Shown: positions 23,726 to 36,400 of the stretch, in pieces
Layout of the letters: each line of letters starts with the position of its first letter
How positions within the stretch are numbered: the first letter of the stretch is position 1
Source of the DNA: Ottelia alismoides
Taxonomy: Eukaryota > Streptophyta > Magnoliopsida > Alismatales > Hydrocharitaceae
Direction of reading: 5' to 3'
Assembly: GCA_037367405.1 (NCBI GenBank)
Contig: JAZKJV010004138.1
Span: forward strand, 1-64,000
DNA: 64,000 nt
Made by a program: the position numbers and the translations under genes
Notes under the pieces: generated by a model
What the model was told of the DNA's origin: nothing
The model's input: the letters and a program-made list of their open reading frames with translations, nothing else
Database searches by the model: none

Positions 23726-25124
23726 GGCACGACTTAGGTTAATTTTTAGGAAATTTGGATTTTAGGTTTTCCATCCCTGAGTAGTCTGATTCCTGGCTTT
23801 TCTTGTGAATATTTTCTGTCCAATTTTTATTTGTTTATTTTGTGTCGTTCTTTATCTAACCATCATTTATTTTCATGCGACGAATATAAGGAGTCGAAGG
23901 CGCTTCGCCAAGCGAGCCGAGGAACCTAAATCGAAAGAAATTGAGTGTTTTTGAGAGGACTTGTAAACATTATTTTTCTTTTTATTTTGCATTTTCTAGC
24001 GGTTCCCGTTTGGGTTCTCGCACGGGTAAGTCATAATAAAACGAGTCCCTGCATGCTGTGTGGTTGCTTAACGTAGGATAGGACATGCACTTGCGGCTCT
24101 TAGAGCTCTCTTAGGACTGTTTGTGCTCGTAAATTCTAGGACCACACTTCACACTTAAAAGACGTACTTAGATCGTAGGACTGTAGCCAAATCTAACATG
24201 TTCTTCACTCGCTAATAGAACTGCTTGTCTAAGAGCGGCTTTTTCGCTTGCATCCATAGAGTGTAAAATTCAATTCTATTTTGCATCCAGCATGTAGAGC
24301 ACGGGGATCACTGCAAGTCTTCTGAACTCGGCATACATCATTATTTTATCATGCATCAGCTTTTTTCGACTCCTTCTCCCTTGGTTTTTCAAACTTAGGT
24401 TTAAAGGAAATTGGGACTGGACGATATGAGTGCCTTGTGTGTGGACTAATCAAGTGGTCATCTAACTTAAAATCGAGATTGCTAAACAAATTGACCAAAA
24501 AAATCATCAGAAATTCTGTTTGCAGGAGATTAACCCCGACCTTGATTTCAGGCTGAGTGAGGGTACAAGAGTGTGTGTACACACCCTAAGGCAGAGCCAA
24601 AAATCCCCACCTTCCATATCGCATACCCCAATCCGAGCAAATATCATAGGCTGATTCAACTGACCAGCGCCAAGTAGCCTCTGCCTACTTCGGTAGGTAG
24701 ATAGGGGCGAAATTGCGGTGCACCGTGACAAGTTGCTAGTAGCCTCCACCTGCTACGATAGGTAGATAGGGGCGAAGTTAAAGCCTAGTCAGCCTCCGCC
24801 TACTTCAGTAGGTAGATAGGGGCGGGTCCTTGAATTCTCGGTTGGTGATAGGAGCAAAGAAAGGAAGGGCGTTGGTATCTTAGGCGACATGTTAAATAGG
24901 GAAGACGCACCCGACTTTGAGCCGACTTCCCTATAGGTCGCGTAACCTTTGCTACTTGCTTGAAAAATCACACTTAAAATCAACCAAACTAATCAGACTC
25001 GGTTTCGGGTCCTTCACCATGTTGAGTGTGAAAATCCGGGTTCGTGATTCACTTGCTTGCTTCAGGTAGGAGTAAAATCCTATCTTTACAGTTATACTCC
25101 CGACTCTTCCTTTTGCCATCCAAG
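23726..25124 (+). other. Element B untranslated leader
   Basis: 1.4 kb with no gene. It aligns with the leader of element E (minus strand). It holds the hairpin array at 24675-24826 and ends just before the gag ATG. Confidence 0.75.
24675..24826 (+). other. Tandem hairpin repeats in the element B leader
   Basis: Three imperfect units, 65 and 50 bp apart, of the form AGCCTCYRCC...GTAGATAGGGGCG. Each has a central stem-loop: CCTAC-TTCG-GTAGG (24684-24697, a classic stable UUCG loop with C-G closing pair), CCTGC-TACG-ATAGG (24749-24762, stem degraded) and CCTAC-TTCA-GTAGG (24799-24812). Their place between primer site and gag is where packaging or dimerisation signals lie in retroviruses. That role here is only inferred. 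Confidence 0.7.
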
Positions 25125-27540
25125 ATGACTGACTGGGGGATATCTACTCACGCTTCGCAAATCTCTCCTTGAGCCCCTCACGAAGTTCGACTTCATCGGC
25201 CCAAGCGCAACTTGGGACAACCCCAACTCATGACCCTCTTGAGTTCGGGATCCATTACCCTCAGGATGGTTACCCTCAAACCATCCCTTTTCTCTCCTCT
25301 CATATCACCGAGGAAAACCATCACCTCGGTGAGAATGTCTTCATTAATATATCCTCTAACTCAGACCAATTTCCATTCTCAGGAGAAGAGGACGAACCAG
25401 AAAACAAAATACCGAAGAAACACCCAGACGAAGAGGAACACAGAGATGATCCTATGCACCAAGTCTTCGCCTGATTGGTTAGAGCCGATCAGTTGAATGC
25501 ATAACTTATGGCTAGGATGGGACAGGTAATCGAGGCGGTTTGGAATTGACCGAACCATGGTGGATGCCTACAACCCAGCTGATAATGAAATACATAGTTA
25601 GATTGTACCTGAGGTTCCCATAGAAGCGTTCGAGCTGAAGCTTATGAGTCTGCTACCGAAGTTTAATGGAAACGCCATCGAGGAACCGTATGCTTTCCAT
25701 AGAGACTTCGAGTTGGTATGCAACAACCTTAGTCACCCTAGGGTTGGACAAGATTACATCAGGATGAAGGCTACCCTGTTTGCCTTAGGAGATAAGGCTG
25801 CTCATTGGCTGAAAAATCTCGGGGTTAGATGTACGACCTAGATGCAATTCAAAGACCTATTCTTGAAAAAGTTCTACCCACTCAGTAGGACTAACCAGAT
25901 GAGGACCAAGATCGCTAGCTTTTCTTAGGGCCCCCATGAACCATTCCATGAAGCCTGGGATAGATTCAATGACTTGACTCAGAAATGCCCCTGCCATGGA
26001 ATTACCAAGGTGATCTTAGTTCAGAACTTGTTCTGTGGCATGACCCTGGAAATGCAGGGGTTAGTGAGTGCAGCCTGTGAAGGTAGCTATCTGAATAAGA
26101 ATGAAGATGTCGTATGGAAAATTCTGGAGCAGATGGCGGAAACAAGCAGATCTCAGGCCACCAGGGCCTATTAGTTCTCTCCCTCAAGCCTATCCAATGA
26201 GACAACAAGGAGGAGTGTAGCGGATCTGATAGATGACCTCATCCCTAGCATGGGGATAATAGCTGATAGGCTTACCATGGTAAAGCAGATCAACAAGAGG
26301 GTCACCGACCTTGAGGCGCTTTCACGATTACCGAAACAAGTGGAGGAATTGACTGAGAAGGTAGCTAAGATACGACTACCTGCCCCTTCTGCACCACCTG
26401 TGCCTTTACATCGAGTCCATCTTGTATAGGAGCAGGTACAGGGGCCTCAGAGTAGCTGGGTTGAGGAGCATCAGTACACTCAGCAGGAGCAGCACACACC
26501 CCCACATTTGGAGACAGTCTACGAGGAACCTCCGCAGGTGTTCGAGATCAACGGGCTGTGGTACAACCATGACCCCATCGGCAGACAGTCGGGGATAGGA
26601 AACGGTCAGCCACATCGACCTTCCCTAGCTTATCGGGAAACCATCTCCGTCCCCACACCGTGATTTATACAGTCCCGGTCCGGACAAGGGTACCAGCCTC
26701 AACATCACCAACAACAACGCACATTCCACTCGGGCCAGCAGGGCCCTCCACCACCTTCCCACCCTCAACAGTATCGAAACGGTTAGCAGGGCTAGTATAG
26801 ACAGCCGAATCACTCGTCCTCTAGTCAGCAACAGCAAGCCCCGCCCACCAATGAATTGGAGTCCCTCACCTTATCCATCCTGACCCTGACTAATAGGGTC
26901 CAACAGATACAGAATGACTACTTGGATATCAGAACAGATTTGAACCGTGTTTCATGTACCTAGGACCAACAGATGGTGCCAAAGACCCCAATTCCTGCCC
27001 AGGTTAAGGCCAACCCAAATAGCCTGAATCAAGGCCAGAACCGACCACACGATCAGGTATACTATTTCGATTATTCTCTACTTGAGCACGAGATCCTTTC
27101 ATACGATAATGTAAATCATATGTCCCTCAGGAGCGGAAGGACCGTGACTGTACCTGATCAGGTGCGGGCACAAGATGAATATGCTGCCAAGTCTCTACTT
27201 GAGGAGAACTTGGAGGCAAAGGAGCAGCACCACCATCACCATCACCCGTAGAATAAGAGGATTTCCAAGTCCTCAAAGAAGAAGGAGAGGAGCACCAGTA
27301 GTGAATCTGGCGAACCAGATGAGGAGACCTCATCTCCATCTAAGGAGGATGTCCCAGAAGTCGCGAAAGACGCATCACCTGTTTCGCCAAAGGAATTTCT
27401 TTTTCATCGGAGTCCATGTTAGAGTCAAAGTCGGCGTCAGAATCCTGTATAGAACTCAGTTTCCCATTTAAATGAAAATTTTTCAGTTCAAAATCTAAGT
27501 TATCGTCAATAATCTATTTCCCGCATGCTCTTAAGGGTGG
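25125..27540 (+). pseudogene. gag: Element B gag (broken)
   Basis: Likely start ATG at 25125 (MTDWGIST), matching the MDNWS start of element C. An acidic N-terminal region (25169-25474) precedes the gag core: EPYAFHRDFELVC, AAHWLKNL, FKDLFLKKFYPLSRT and PFHEAWDRFNDLTQKCP (25680-26000). A Gln/Pro-rich tail and a coiled-coil-like stretch ending in VQQIQNDYLDIRTDL follow. HMSLRSGR near 27120 marks the gag/protease linker, as in element A. EEQ-like residues then run into a six-His tract before a stop at 27248. Stops interrupt it about every 100-200 codons, and a frameshift lies near 27410. Confidence 0.85.
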
Positions 27541-30500
27541 AATGAAGAAAACCAACAAAATCCAAAAAGATGATCCTGAGATGGTAGAGTTCTGCAATAA
27601 GTATATCAAGGTCACAATCCCCTTTGATAAGTATGTGGACATGACACCTGCATTTCAGAAGTACCTTAAGGTGAGATTCACACCTACTAGGGTCAATAGG
27701 AAAACCAAAAGCCCTGTTGAGAAGCATGTTTTGTCAGTAGCCACTACTTGCACCATTAAGAATGCGTTTCCAAGGAAACGAAGGACATGGGTGCCCATTA
27801 TTTGGTGAGTCATGTCGATGACACTGCGTTTGCACGCACTCTCCTATATAATGGATCCTCAATTAATCGGATGCCTACAGTCCTCTATGAGTGGCTAAAT
27901 CTAGGACCTCTTAGGAAATCCAGAGCCTTACTCCAGTTCGCAGACAAATGAACCAAGTGGTCCCAGGGAGAACTGAGGAACGTTATCATCAAAGTCGAGG
28001 GTCAGGATTACATGGTGGACTTTACAGTCCTTGATATGGGGACCCCTCGAAATTGGTGAGATTCCCAGATCATTCTAGGAAGGCCTTTCCTTAGAACAAC
28101 AGGGGCCTTATTTGATTATAAGATCGGGAAGATTCAGTTCTAAACTCCAGGCGGAGATGAGGAACTTGAGATGAAGCAAACAAGATGGCAGAGGCCAGAT
28201 TTCGAATCCAGCACCGAGTACTCCTCGTTAGAAGCAGATTGTGTTCATGTAGACACCGTTGGGCCACGGATATAGAACCCAACTAGCACCAATAAGTCCC
28301 TCTCCTTTAGAGAATATCTTGTGCATGAGACAGTTTGCGAGAACCATAGGAGCGATTACAACGCAGAAAATGCATCCCCCAACATCTTCGATGACGTAGA
28401 GGCCTAGTTGGGCCTGTCAGCCCTTCCCTCTTTAGGACAATCAGAATATGAGGATGATGAGTCAGACATGTCTTTTGTTGATTGCTTGGACACTTTTGAC
28501 GATCCGACTCCAGAGCTGAATGAATTAGTGGCAGTAACTTCAGAGATAGATCCAACCACTACTAGCATAGAGCCAGAATTGATTGAGCCAGACTTCCTTG
28601 ATGATCAAACCTTACCTGAGCTCAAACCATTACCCACAACTCTTAAATACGCCTTCCTTGCGGGACAAGAGAGGAAATATTCGGTCATCATAAGTTCACG
28701 ATCGACCGAGGAGCAGGAATCACACTTCATAGAGATCTTGGAGAAAATCGCAAGGTGATAGGCTGGAGCATCTCCGATCTCCACGAGATAAATCCTGCTC
28801 TGTGTTCACACCATATCTATCTAGAGGCTAAACCCTCTCATGAGTTCCAACGTAGGTTGAATCCAAATTTACGAGAGGTCGTGAAGAAGGAGATTGAGAA
28901 ATGGTGTGACGCAGGTTTTATTTACCCCGTCTCTGACTCGAAGTGGGCGACACCTATTCATGTCGTCCTAAAAAAGTCAGGAATTCAAACGACCACCAAT
29001 GAGGACGGAGAGGAGATCGTGATGAGAGAATCCATGTCGTGGCGTATCTGTGTGGATTACAGATGCTTGAATGCTGCGATGAAGAAGGATCATTTTCCCC
29101 TACCATTCATTGATCAGATCTTAGAATGATTGGCGGGAAAAGAATTCTTCTACTTTTTAGATGGGTTCTCGGGCTACAATCAAGTAGCCCTTGCTCCTGA
29201 GGACCAGGAGAAAATCACGTTCACATGCCCTTTCGGTACCTATGATTTCAGGCGCATTCCCTTTGGGTTATGCAATGCTCCTGGTACATTTCAAAGGTGC
29301 ATGATTGTAGTATTTATCGAGATGGTCGGTGAATTCCTAGAAGTCTTCATGGATGACTTCTCGGTCCACAGCGATTCCTTCGATTCTTGTCTTAGAAATC
29401 TAGACCAAGTCCTCAAAAGATGTTGTGAGGCTAATCTGGTGCTCTCCTGGGAGAAAAGTCACTTCATGGTGACGAAGGGCATTATGTTGGGGCATGTCAT
29501 CTCCAAGAGAGGAATGGAGGTTGATCCTACCAAGTTGGACGTGATCAGACAACTCCAGCCACCAACCAACGTGAAACAGTTGTGGTCATTCCTTGGGCAT
29601 GTTGGAATTTTTATCGAAGATTTATCAAAGATTTTTCAAAGATTGCTCGACCACTAACTGAGCTTTTAGGCAAAGACATGGAGTTTATTGTCGATCATAA
29701 ATGTCTTGAGGCCTTTAAGAAACTGCAAGGGATGATCATGGACGCCCCGATTCTACAAACCCCAGATTGGTCTCTTCCTTTTGAGATCATGACGGACACC
29801 TCAGATTTTGCTGTCGGGGCTGTGTCAGAACAAAGAATGGATGGCGTCTCATTTACCATACACTACACAAGCAAAGTGCTTGATACCGCTCAGCGTAACT
29901 ATACAATTACCGAAAAGGAGATTCTTGCGGTAGTGTTCGCCTTGGACAAGTTCAGATCACATCTAATTGGATCTTAGGTGATTGTGTTCACGGATCATAC
30001 AATACTACGATATTTAATGGAAAAGAAGGACGCAGAGGCGTATCTTGTTAGGTATCTTGTTAGGTGGATTTTGCTCATCCAGGAATTTGATTTGGACATT
30101 AGAGATAAACCTGGAAAGAAGAACGTAGTGGCTGATCACCTCTCCCATCTCAAAAATTTTGATACTTTTGATGATACACCTAGTCAAGACTCCTTCCCTA
30201 ACGAGTCGGTTTTTGCTATCGACTAACTCCCATGGTGCGCAAATATAGTGAACTATCTTGTTTCCAAGAAAGTTCCTGAAGATTGACCCAAGAGCCACAT
30301 AGACCAACTTAAGTCGGATGCAAGACATTACCATTGGGAGGGTTCGATCCTTTTCTTTGAAGGATCGGATTGTGACTATAGGAGGTGTATTCCTCAGGAG
30401 GAATATCAGAGTACCCTTACTTTATGCCATACTCTGGAGGCAAGAGGACACCACTCTGGGAAGAGGACCGCATGGAAGGTACTTCAATGTGGCTTATATT

Positions 30501-31485
30501 GGCCCACTCTGTTTCACGATGTGCTCACTTTGCGATGTCGTGGCCAGTATGCCAACGAATGGAAGGAACCGTTGATTCCAAGGATGAGATGCCGATGCAG
30601 CTTGTCATCATTTGTGTTGTCTTTGATGCCTGGGGCATCGACTTCATGGGCCCGTTCCCTGTTAGCCATGGTTTCGAATATATCCTTCATGCGATAGATT
30701 ATCTGTTAAGGTGGGTGGAGGCTATCCCGACCCGAGCCGCAGACAACAGGACTGTCTGTAAATTCATTAGAGATCACATCATCTCTAGGTTCGGGATCCC
30801 CAAAGTGTTGATATCTGATGGGGGTAGCCATTTTATGAATAGAGAAGTGAAGAAACTCTTAAAGGATTACAGCATCGAACACCGTGTTGCTAGTCCCTAC
30901 CACCCACAGACCAATGGCATTACAGAGGTGTCGAATAGGGAGGTTAAGACCATATTGCAGAAGCTTGTCTGCCTAGACAGGAAGGACTGGTCTCATATTT
31001 TGGATCAAGTCCTTTGGTCTTATAGGACAACTTCTAAGACACCATTAGGAACCTCCCCATTCAGGATGGTGTTTGGGAAGCCGTGCCATTTGCCCGTAGA
31101 ATTAGTGCATAAATCCGAATGGGTAATCAAGAAGTCAACTGAAACACACACCTAGGGCAGAAACAAAGAGAGATGGATCTGAACGAACTTGTGGAGATCA
31201 GAAACCAAGCATATGACAACAACTTGGTGTACAAGGACAAGATAAAGCATTAGCACTATAGATATATCAGACGAAAGACCTTTGTTCCTGGACAGAAGGT
31301 ATGGTTGTTTAATGCGAGGCTGAAGTTTTTCCAAGGTAAGCTGAAATCGAAGTGGACGGGTCCATTCATAGTCCATGCTGTACATGATAGTGGATGTGTA
31401 GAGATCCTTATATTTTATAGATGGAGCACAGACATCCCTAGTTAATGGACAGTTGCTGAAACATGTTGTCGAACCCAATGAATAG
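27541..31485 (+). pseudogene. pol: Element B pol: protease, RT, RNase H, integrase
   Basis: The protease region (27800-28140) reads LLYNGSSIN where the catalytic Asp should stand, so Asp has become Tyr, and it ends in IILGRPFL. An acidic linker (28408-28758) leads to RT: WRICVDYRCLNAA, FPLPFIDQ, a stop at 29127-29129, FFYFLDGFSGYNQ, PFGLCNAPGTFQ and catalytic VFMDDFS (29347-29358). After a frameshift near 29600, RNase H reads FEIMTDTSDF and TEKEILAVVFALDKF, with a stop at 29976. A chromatin-side linker LDIRDKPGKKNVVADHLS follows. Integrase (30385-31155) keeps all three acidic residues: WGIDFMGPF (Asp at 30640), ISDGGSHF (Asp at 30817) and ITEVSNREV (Glu at 30925), with the canonical 35-residue spacing. 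The C-terminal VWLFNARLKFFQGKLK and WTGPF is the GPY/F module. The stop is at 31483-31485. Confidence 0.92.
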
Positions 31486-31707
31486 TTAGTCCATGTTGAG
31501 GAGATTGTTTTCATGTGCGAGGCAGACTCAGTAGACACACATAAAGCCGCGCATGAGACCTTGCAACAATGAGATCTACCATCAACAACATCGAAAAGAT
31601 TCAGATCATGATCCTTGTATATACTCACCCTTCATGTATATATATTCTTTCCCTCCCTCCCGTGACTCCATTCACTCGTCCTGACTTCATATCTTTTCAT
31701 TTTACGA

Positions 31708-32078
31708 CTATACTTAGGATGACCAGATCATAAGTATAGGGGGGAGAGTGAACCGAGTCTATTCACCATTCGCTGTACATTCTCCAGATCCCATCGGTTC
31801 TCACACTCACTCTTGTACTATACTTAGGCTGACCTGAGCCTAAGTATAGGGGGGACCGATGCCCATCATGTATATAAACTCATCCATTTCCCCTCTTGAC
31901 CTCGTCCGCCCCATTTTTGATCTTCTTCTACAGTTAGGCTGCCAGAGCCTAAGTATAGAGGGGACGGGACGACTTCTATACTTTTTATTCTTTTAGCTCT
32001 CCTACGCTTAGCACGAGCTGTGTCTTTTCTTTGCTTTTCATGCTCTGAGGACATAGCATACGCTAAGTATAGGGGGAC
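31708..32078 (+). other. Hairpin/PPT array of element B (four units)
   Basis: Units at 31708-31746, 31818-31855, 31928-31966 and 32046-32078, about 110-120 bp apart. Unit 2 is a perfect 13-bp stem: CTATACTTAGGCT, loop GACCTG, AGCCTAAGTATAG, followed directly by GGGGG. Unit 1 has one mismatch (ending TCATAAGTATAG). Unit 3 has a partial left arm. Unit 4 (CGCTAAGTATAGGGGGA) resembles the terminal PPT block. The right arm plus G-run resembles the real PPTs of A, B and C. Confidence 0.85.
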
Positions 32079-33406
32079 GTGTGTATATATTACATATATA
32101 CTTTACCCATAGCTCGTACTTTCAAGTATTTTTGTATATACTATACAATAATTATGAGGTGGTAAAAATTGAATTTTTTTGTAAAATACATGTATATTTG
32201 TAATACTCTTGTATAATTTGTGGAAAAAAATCCATCAAAATCAAAATCAAAGGCTTCTTATTTACTATTGCATATCATCCCTGTATTTAAAAAGAAAGAA
32301 AAAAGAGTCTTGCATTCATCTACATAACATGTCATCTGCACCTCATCTGCATATCTTGCATATGCAAAGTAAAAAGTTAGTGGGTTATGAACCAAGTTAT
32401 GAATAGATGTTGAGGAGGGACTTGATTTGACCTTAATCAATCTAATTTCAGAGGAACCTTATAGGAACTGGAGTTAAGATTTTTCAGGTCATGTGACTTA
32501 ATTCTTTGAGTCCGCAAGTCTATGTTCACATGTCATCTTGATTGGTCTAAGTAGAATATTTCATACACACGCATGATTCTTTTAGACAGTGACCTAACTT
32601 AGACAAGCACCATGCACGTAGCTCTTCATTGATGAGGTGGTGAGGAGGTAGAATCCTTTAGCTTGGAGTAGCACACGGGTGGAAACATCCGTCCTCCTCT
32701 AGGGAGGGTAGTGCATCTCAACCTAGTCTGGTGGTGTTGACATCTAAGGATGGGATGTTGTAGGTTGCAATAATGCTTCAAAAGAGGGATAGTCTACTGG
32801 GTCAAGAGGAAAAACTCTTGTTGTACATGTTGCCCCTTGTATATAGTTCAAAAAAATGCAAGAACTCCAAAAAAAGTAGACATGCCAGAATGTAAATAAA
32901 ATGCCTGCCGGAGTATGTATATTAGCAAGAAGCCTGTAGCTGGATGACTTGACTAAACTGGCAAGGCATCCTGAGATAGTTAGATACACTGTCTACCGTC
33001 CATTCTTTTGTCCACCCCATCCTCTTGAGCTGGACGCATTTGAACTTAGAAGGGAATACCCCGCTCCTTGAGGAAAGAGTTACTGGACCAGGGAATTAGA
33101 GTTACCTTGTTAGAGGAGGCTGATTCTTAGCCATTTCTGATGTATAGAGCTATCTTTCACTTACACAGTACAAGTAAGAATCATAGTCATCAGAAATTTA
33201 CGTTTGAGGATATGTTCTGACCTGACTGTTGAGGCGTCTTGAACAGAAGACATGTGGAACTTGAAGTCTGTTAGGTCTTAAGTTCAGATCCCAATAAGGT
33301 TCCGCCACACAATTAATCCAAAGGTTGAGTCAAGCTCCATTTTCAACTTTTGTTCATGACCTTGGTATGGAACCCAAAATCATTTCACCTTTGCAATTCA
33401 TTTTAG
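32079..33406 (+). other. Element B distal 3' non-coding region
   Basis: No intact gene. Two stretches (about 32400-32640 and 32930-33200) are homologous to 43370-43600 and 43930-44200 of element C, at about the same distance before the PPT. A short decayed frame in the second block (RKELLDQGIRVT) matches RKELLDWGIRVT in C. Confidence 0.65.
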
Positions 33407-33443
33407 TTGCTCGGGGACGAGCAATGATTACGTATAGGGGGGT
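33407..33443 (+). other. Element B terminal hairpin and PPT
   Basis: A perfect stem TTGCTCG (33407-33413), loop GGGA, CGAGCAA (33418-33424), then the PPT ATAGGGGGG directly before the 3' LTR. Confidence 0.85.
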
Positions 33444-36400
33444 TGATGAATATGTGATTCATCACTCTAAAAGTTGAAAATAGAGACTTGTTCTCGAGTA
33501 ATTAGAGGCATATTTCCACCTATATTGCATAATTAACATTCATGCATGCACTGATAACATCTACATTTTAGCATTTACATCTGCATTAAATAATAAGCCA
33601 AGGTCACTTGTAAAAATTACTCATTTGTATATATTTTACACTAACTCCAAATTCCATAAATTCAACTCTATAGTGTACATATTACTAACACTAATACAAT
33701 AAAAATACCGAAAAAATGCTAACTTGTAAAATTGACCAATAAAATCCCAATCCAAGTTTGAGACCATGGACCTTAAAATGCACATATCTCTCTCATACAA
33801 CCCTTGATATAGGTCTACTCACTTTAAAATAATATACATTCAGAGACCTTCAAAATGAGACCAATTTCATTAACATCAGAGCTTGTATGCAAAACTTGGG
33901 TTTTGGGCCCCCATTGTATACTATATGTACTTGTATTTGTACCCTTGTATTTTACCACTTCATTTGAGCTCGTTTTCATTTTTGCTCAACATGAAACTTG
34001 TAGATCTCATCGAGATCTACAACTTTCATGTTTGAGTTTTTCCAAATTCGGCCATTTTCACCTTCTTATTTCACCTTCTTTCCTCGACTAATCTGATTGG
34101 GCCACGTGGCACCCTCTGGTTACGCCACGCGACCCACTCATTCACCTGCCACGTACCTTGCCTTTCATCCAATAGATGGCTTTCAATTGGCCTACATCTC
34201 AGCCGTCCACGCCCGCATCATCTCGCAGTCGTCTGATCAACTCTAGATCAAATCTGGACCGACCACTTCCGCCCTTAGCTCCTTCCTCCACGTGGCTACA
34301 TCATCGCCTTCCATCTTCTCCCTCGCTCCAGATCGCCTCCATCCGTTCCTGCTTCATTTCTCACCCTTCATTCAGAATCTGGCCTCCATCACAATCATCT
34401 ATTAGTGCCTTGCTCTCTATGCGCCACGTGTCTTCACCCGCACTGCTCGATCATCTCCATGCGCTTCAGATCTCAACCGATAATCTCGCTTCAAATCATG
34501 ACCCTTCAATCAAGGTCTAATCTCCATCACGACCGTTCGCCAGCGCCACATCCACATACAACCATGTGGCTCATCAATTTACCTTTGATGGAGCTGCTGG
34601 AATTTAATCCTAGCCACTCCCTCGTACCCCGCTCGGAGCCGTTGGATCACTAGATCCAACGGTCAAGAGTTCGTCTCCTACCTCCGAAAAGGCCTCGCCC
34701 ACATTGCCCCACCTCGCGCTCCATCTCGCCCTTTCTATTTTCTCTGCTTCGTCAGCCACCATCTCCACTTCCCGACGTGCCAACGTCCAAGACCCGACGT
34801 CCCTAACCTTCGTGGGAGACCACCTCGGCCATGATTCCCTCTCTCTCGTGCCTTAATCGCCACGAACACCTCACCCCCCATCGCTCGAACCTCCACCTTC
34901 TCTCTATAAATACAACTCCTCCGGCCATCGTAATCCTTATCCGCCCTTTCACGAGAAACCCTAAAGCTCCCCTCTACTGATTTGTGATAGGGATTAGGCA
35001 TGAACGCGAGCGAAGACAGTGGTTCTTCTCCCATGAGATCCGTGGCGAGCTTCGCCGTGCAACAACTCCTCCTTCGAGCTGCACGAGATCGGTCTTCTAC
35101 CATCCCTCGAGCGACAACCGGAGTCTCACCCTTGAGCCTCCATTCCTAGGTAGCACCCTCCATCTTCTTATCTGATCTCCATCTTGTCCTCCTCCGATTT
35201 TATTCTGTTTTTACCGACCTCCTTGCTCGACATCACCCTCCACCGCCCATCGATCGAGCTCCGCCTTGGAGCTACCATCTTCGTGCCTCTTTCCGTTCAT
35301 CGACACGATCTCTCGAGGGTCACCGATCACTTGACTGTTGCTCCGCCGATCACGGTAGAGGAACACCACCACCCGTTCACTCACTTCGCCCCCCATAGGC
35401 CTCGCATCACTCACTGCACTCCATGCGAGCACCTGCATGCCTCGGCTACATTCACTAACATTGCTGGAGATGTTTTCTTCATTGGTTAGAATCGTCGTCG
35501 GAGCTGCTTCGAGCTGCGTCGCCTCCAGCCTATAGGCCTCTCCTGCCTCTTCAAGATCCTTCGGCAGCTCCGCCAAGCTTCCACGGTGGTGTCCAGCTAC
35601 TCAAGAGCTCCCAGTGATCTTAGCCGAGCAAGAACCAAGGCGACGGAGCCAGGAGGTCTTCGTTAGAGCCCAGACAAGTCCGTCGCAGGAGGCAGCGGCG
35701 AGGAGGAGCAGGAGCTACAGCTAACACCCGATCATCTTGATCGGACGGTTCTCAATGATCCACGTCAACCTCTCTAGTAGCTCCATATACCGTTGGATCC
35801 ATCTCGATCTAACGGTCCCCAGTGCGCCACGTCTTTAGATCTAGATACCGTCGGATCATTCGGGGATCTGACAGTCTAAGGCATGCCACATCATCCGCTT
35901 CAGCAACCGTTTGGTCGTCTCGATCAAACGGTCCATATCGCGCCACGTCGCTTCCTCCGAGCCTCTTCCCCGCCCCTTAGGCTCGGATCTCCCGAGCCAA
36001 TACCGAAGCACGTCCGAGACTGCAGCGCACCCGAGCCATAGTCCGAGCCTCTAACGTGTCCCGAGCCTAGCACCTCTCGTGTTCCTCAAGTGCGGTCTGG
36101 GCATTTTACACTGAGGCCTTGTAAGTTTTCTAAATTATATTTCAATCCCTACCAGGCGCATCACGTGAGTCGTACGTGTTCCGTGGACAATTTACACACA
36201 TACCCCCTATATTATAGGTAATTGCATTTCAGTCCCAGCATGCATGTTTTGATTTAATCAATTTTAATTCCTATTCGCATTTTGGTCCCTGTGTTTGCAC
36301 GTTTATTTCACCATTCATTTAGCATCATTTTTGAATTCCAAAAATTGCTTGTTGTAGAGAAACTTGTGCTTTATCATTGTGGATACTTGTCATATTTTGT

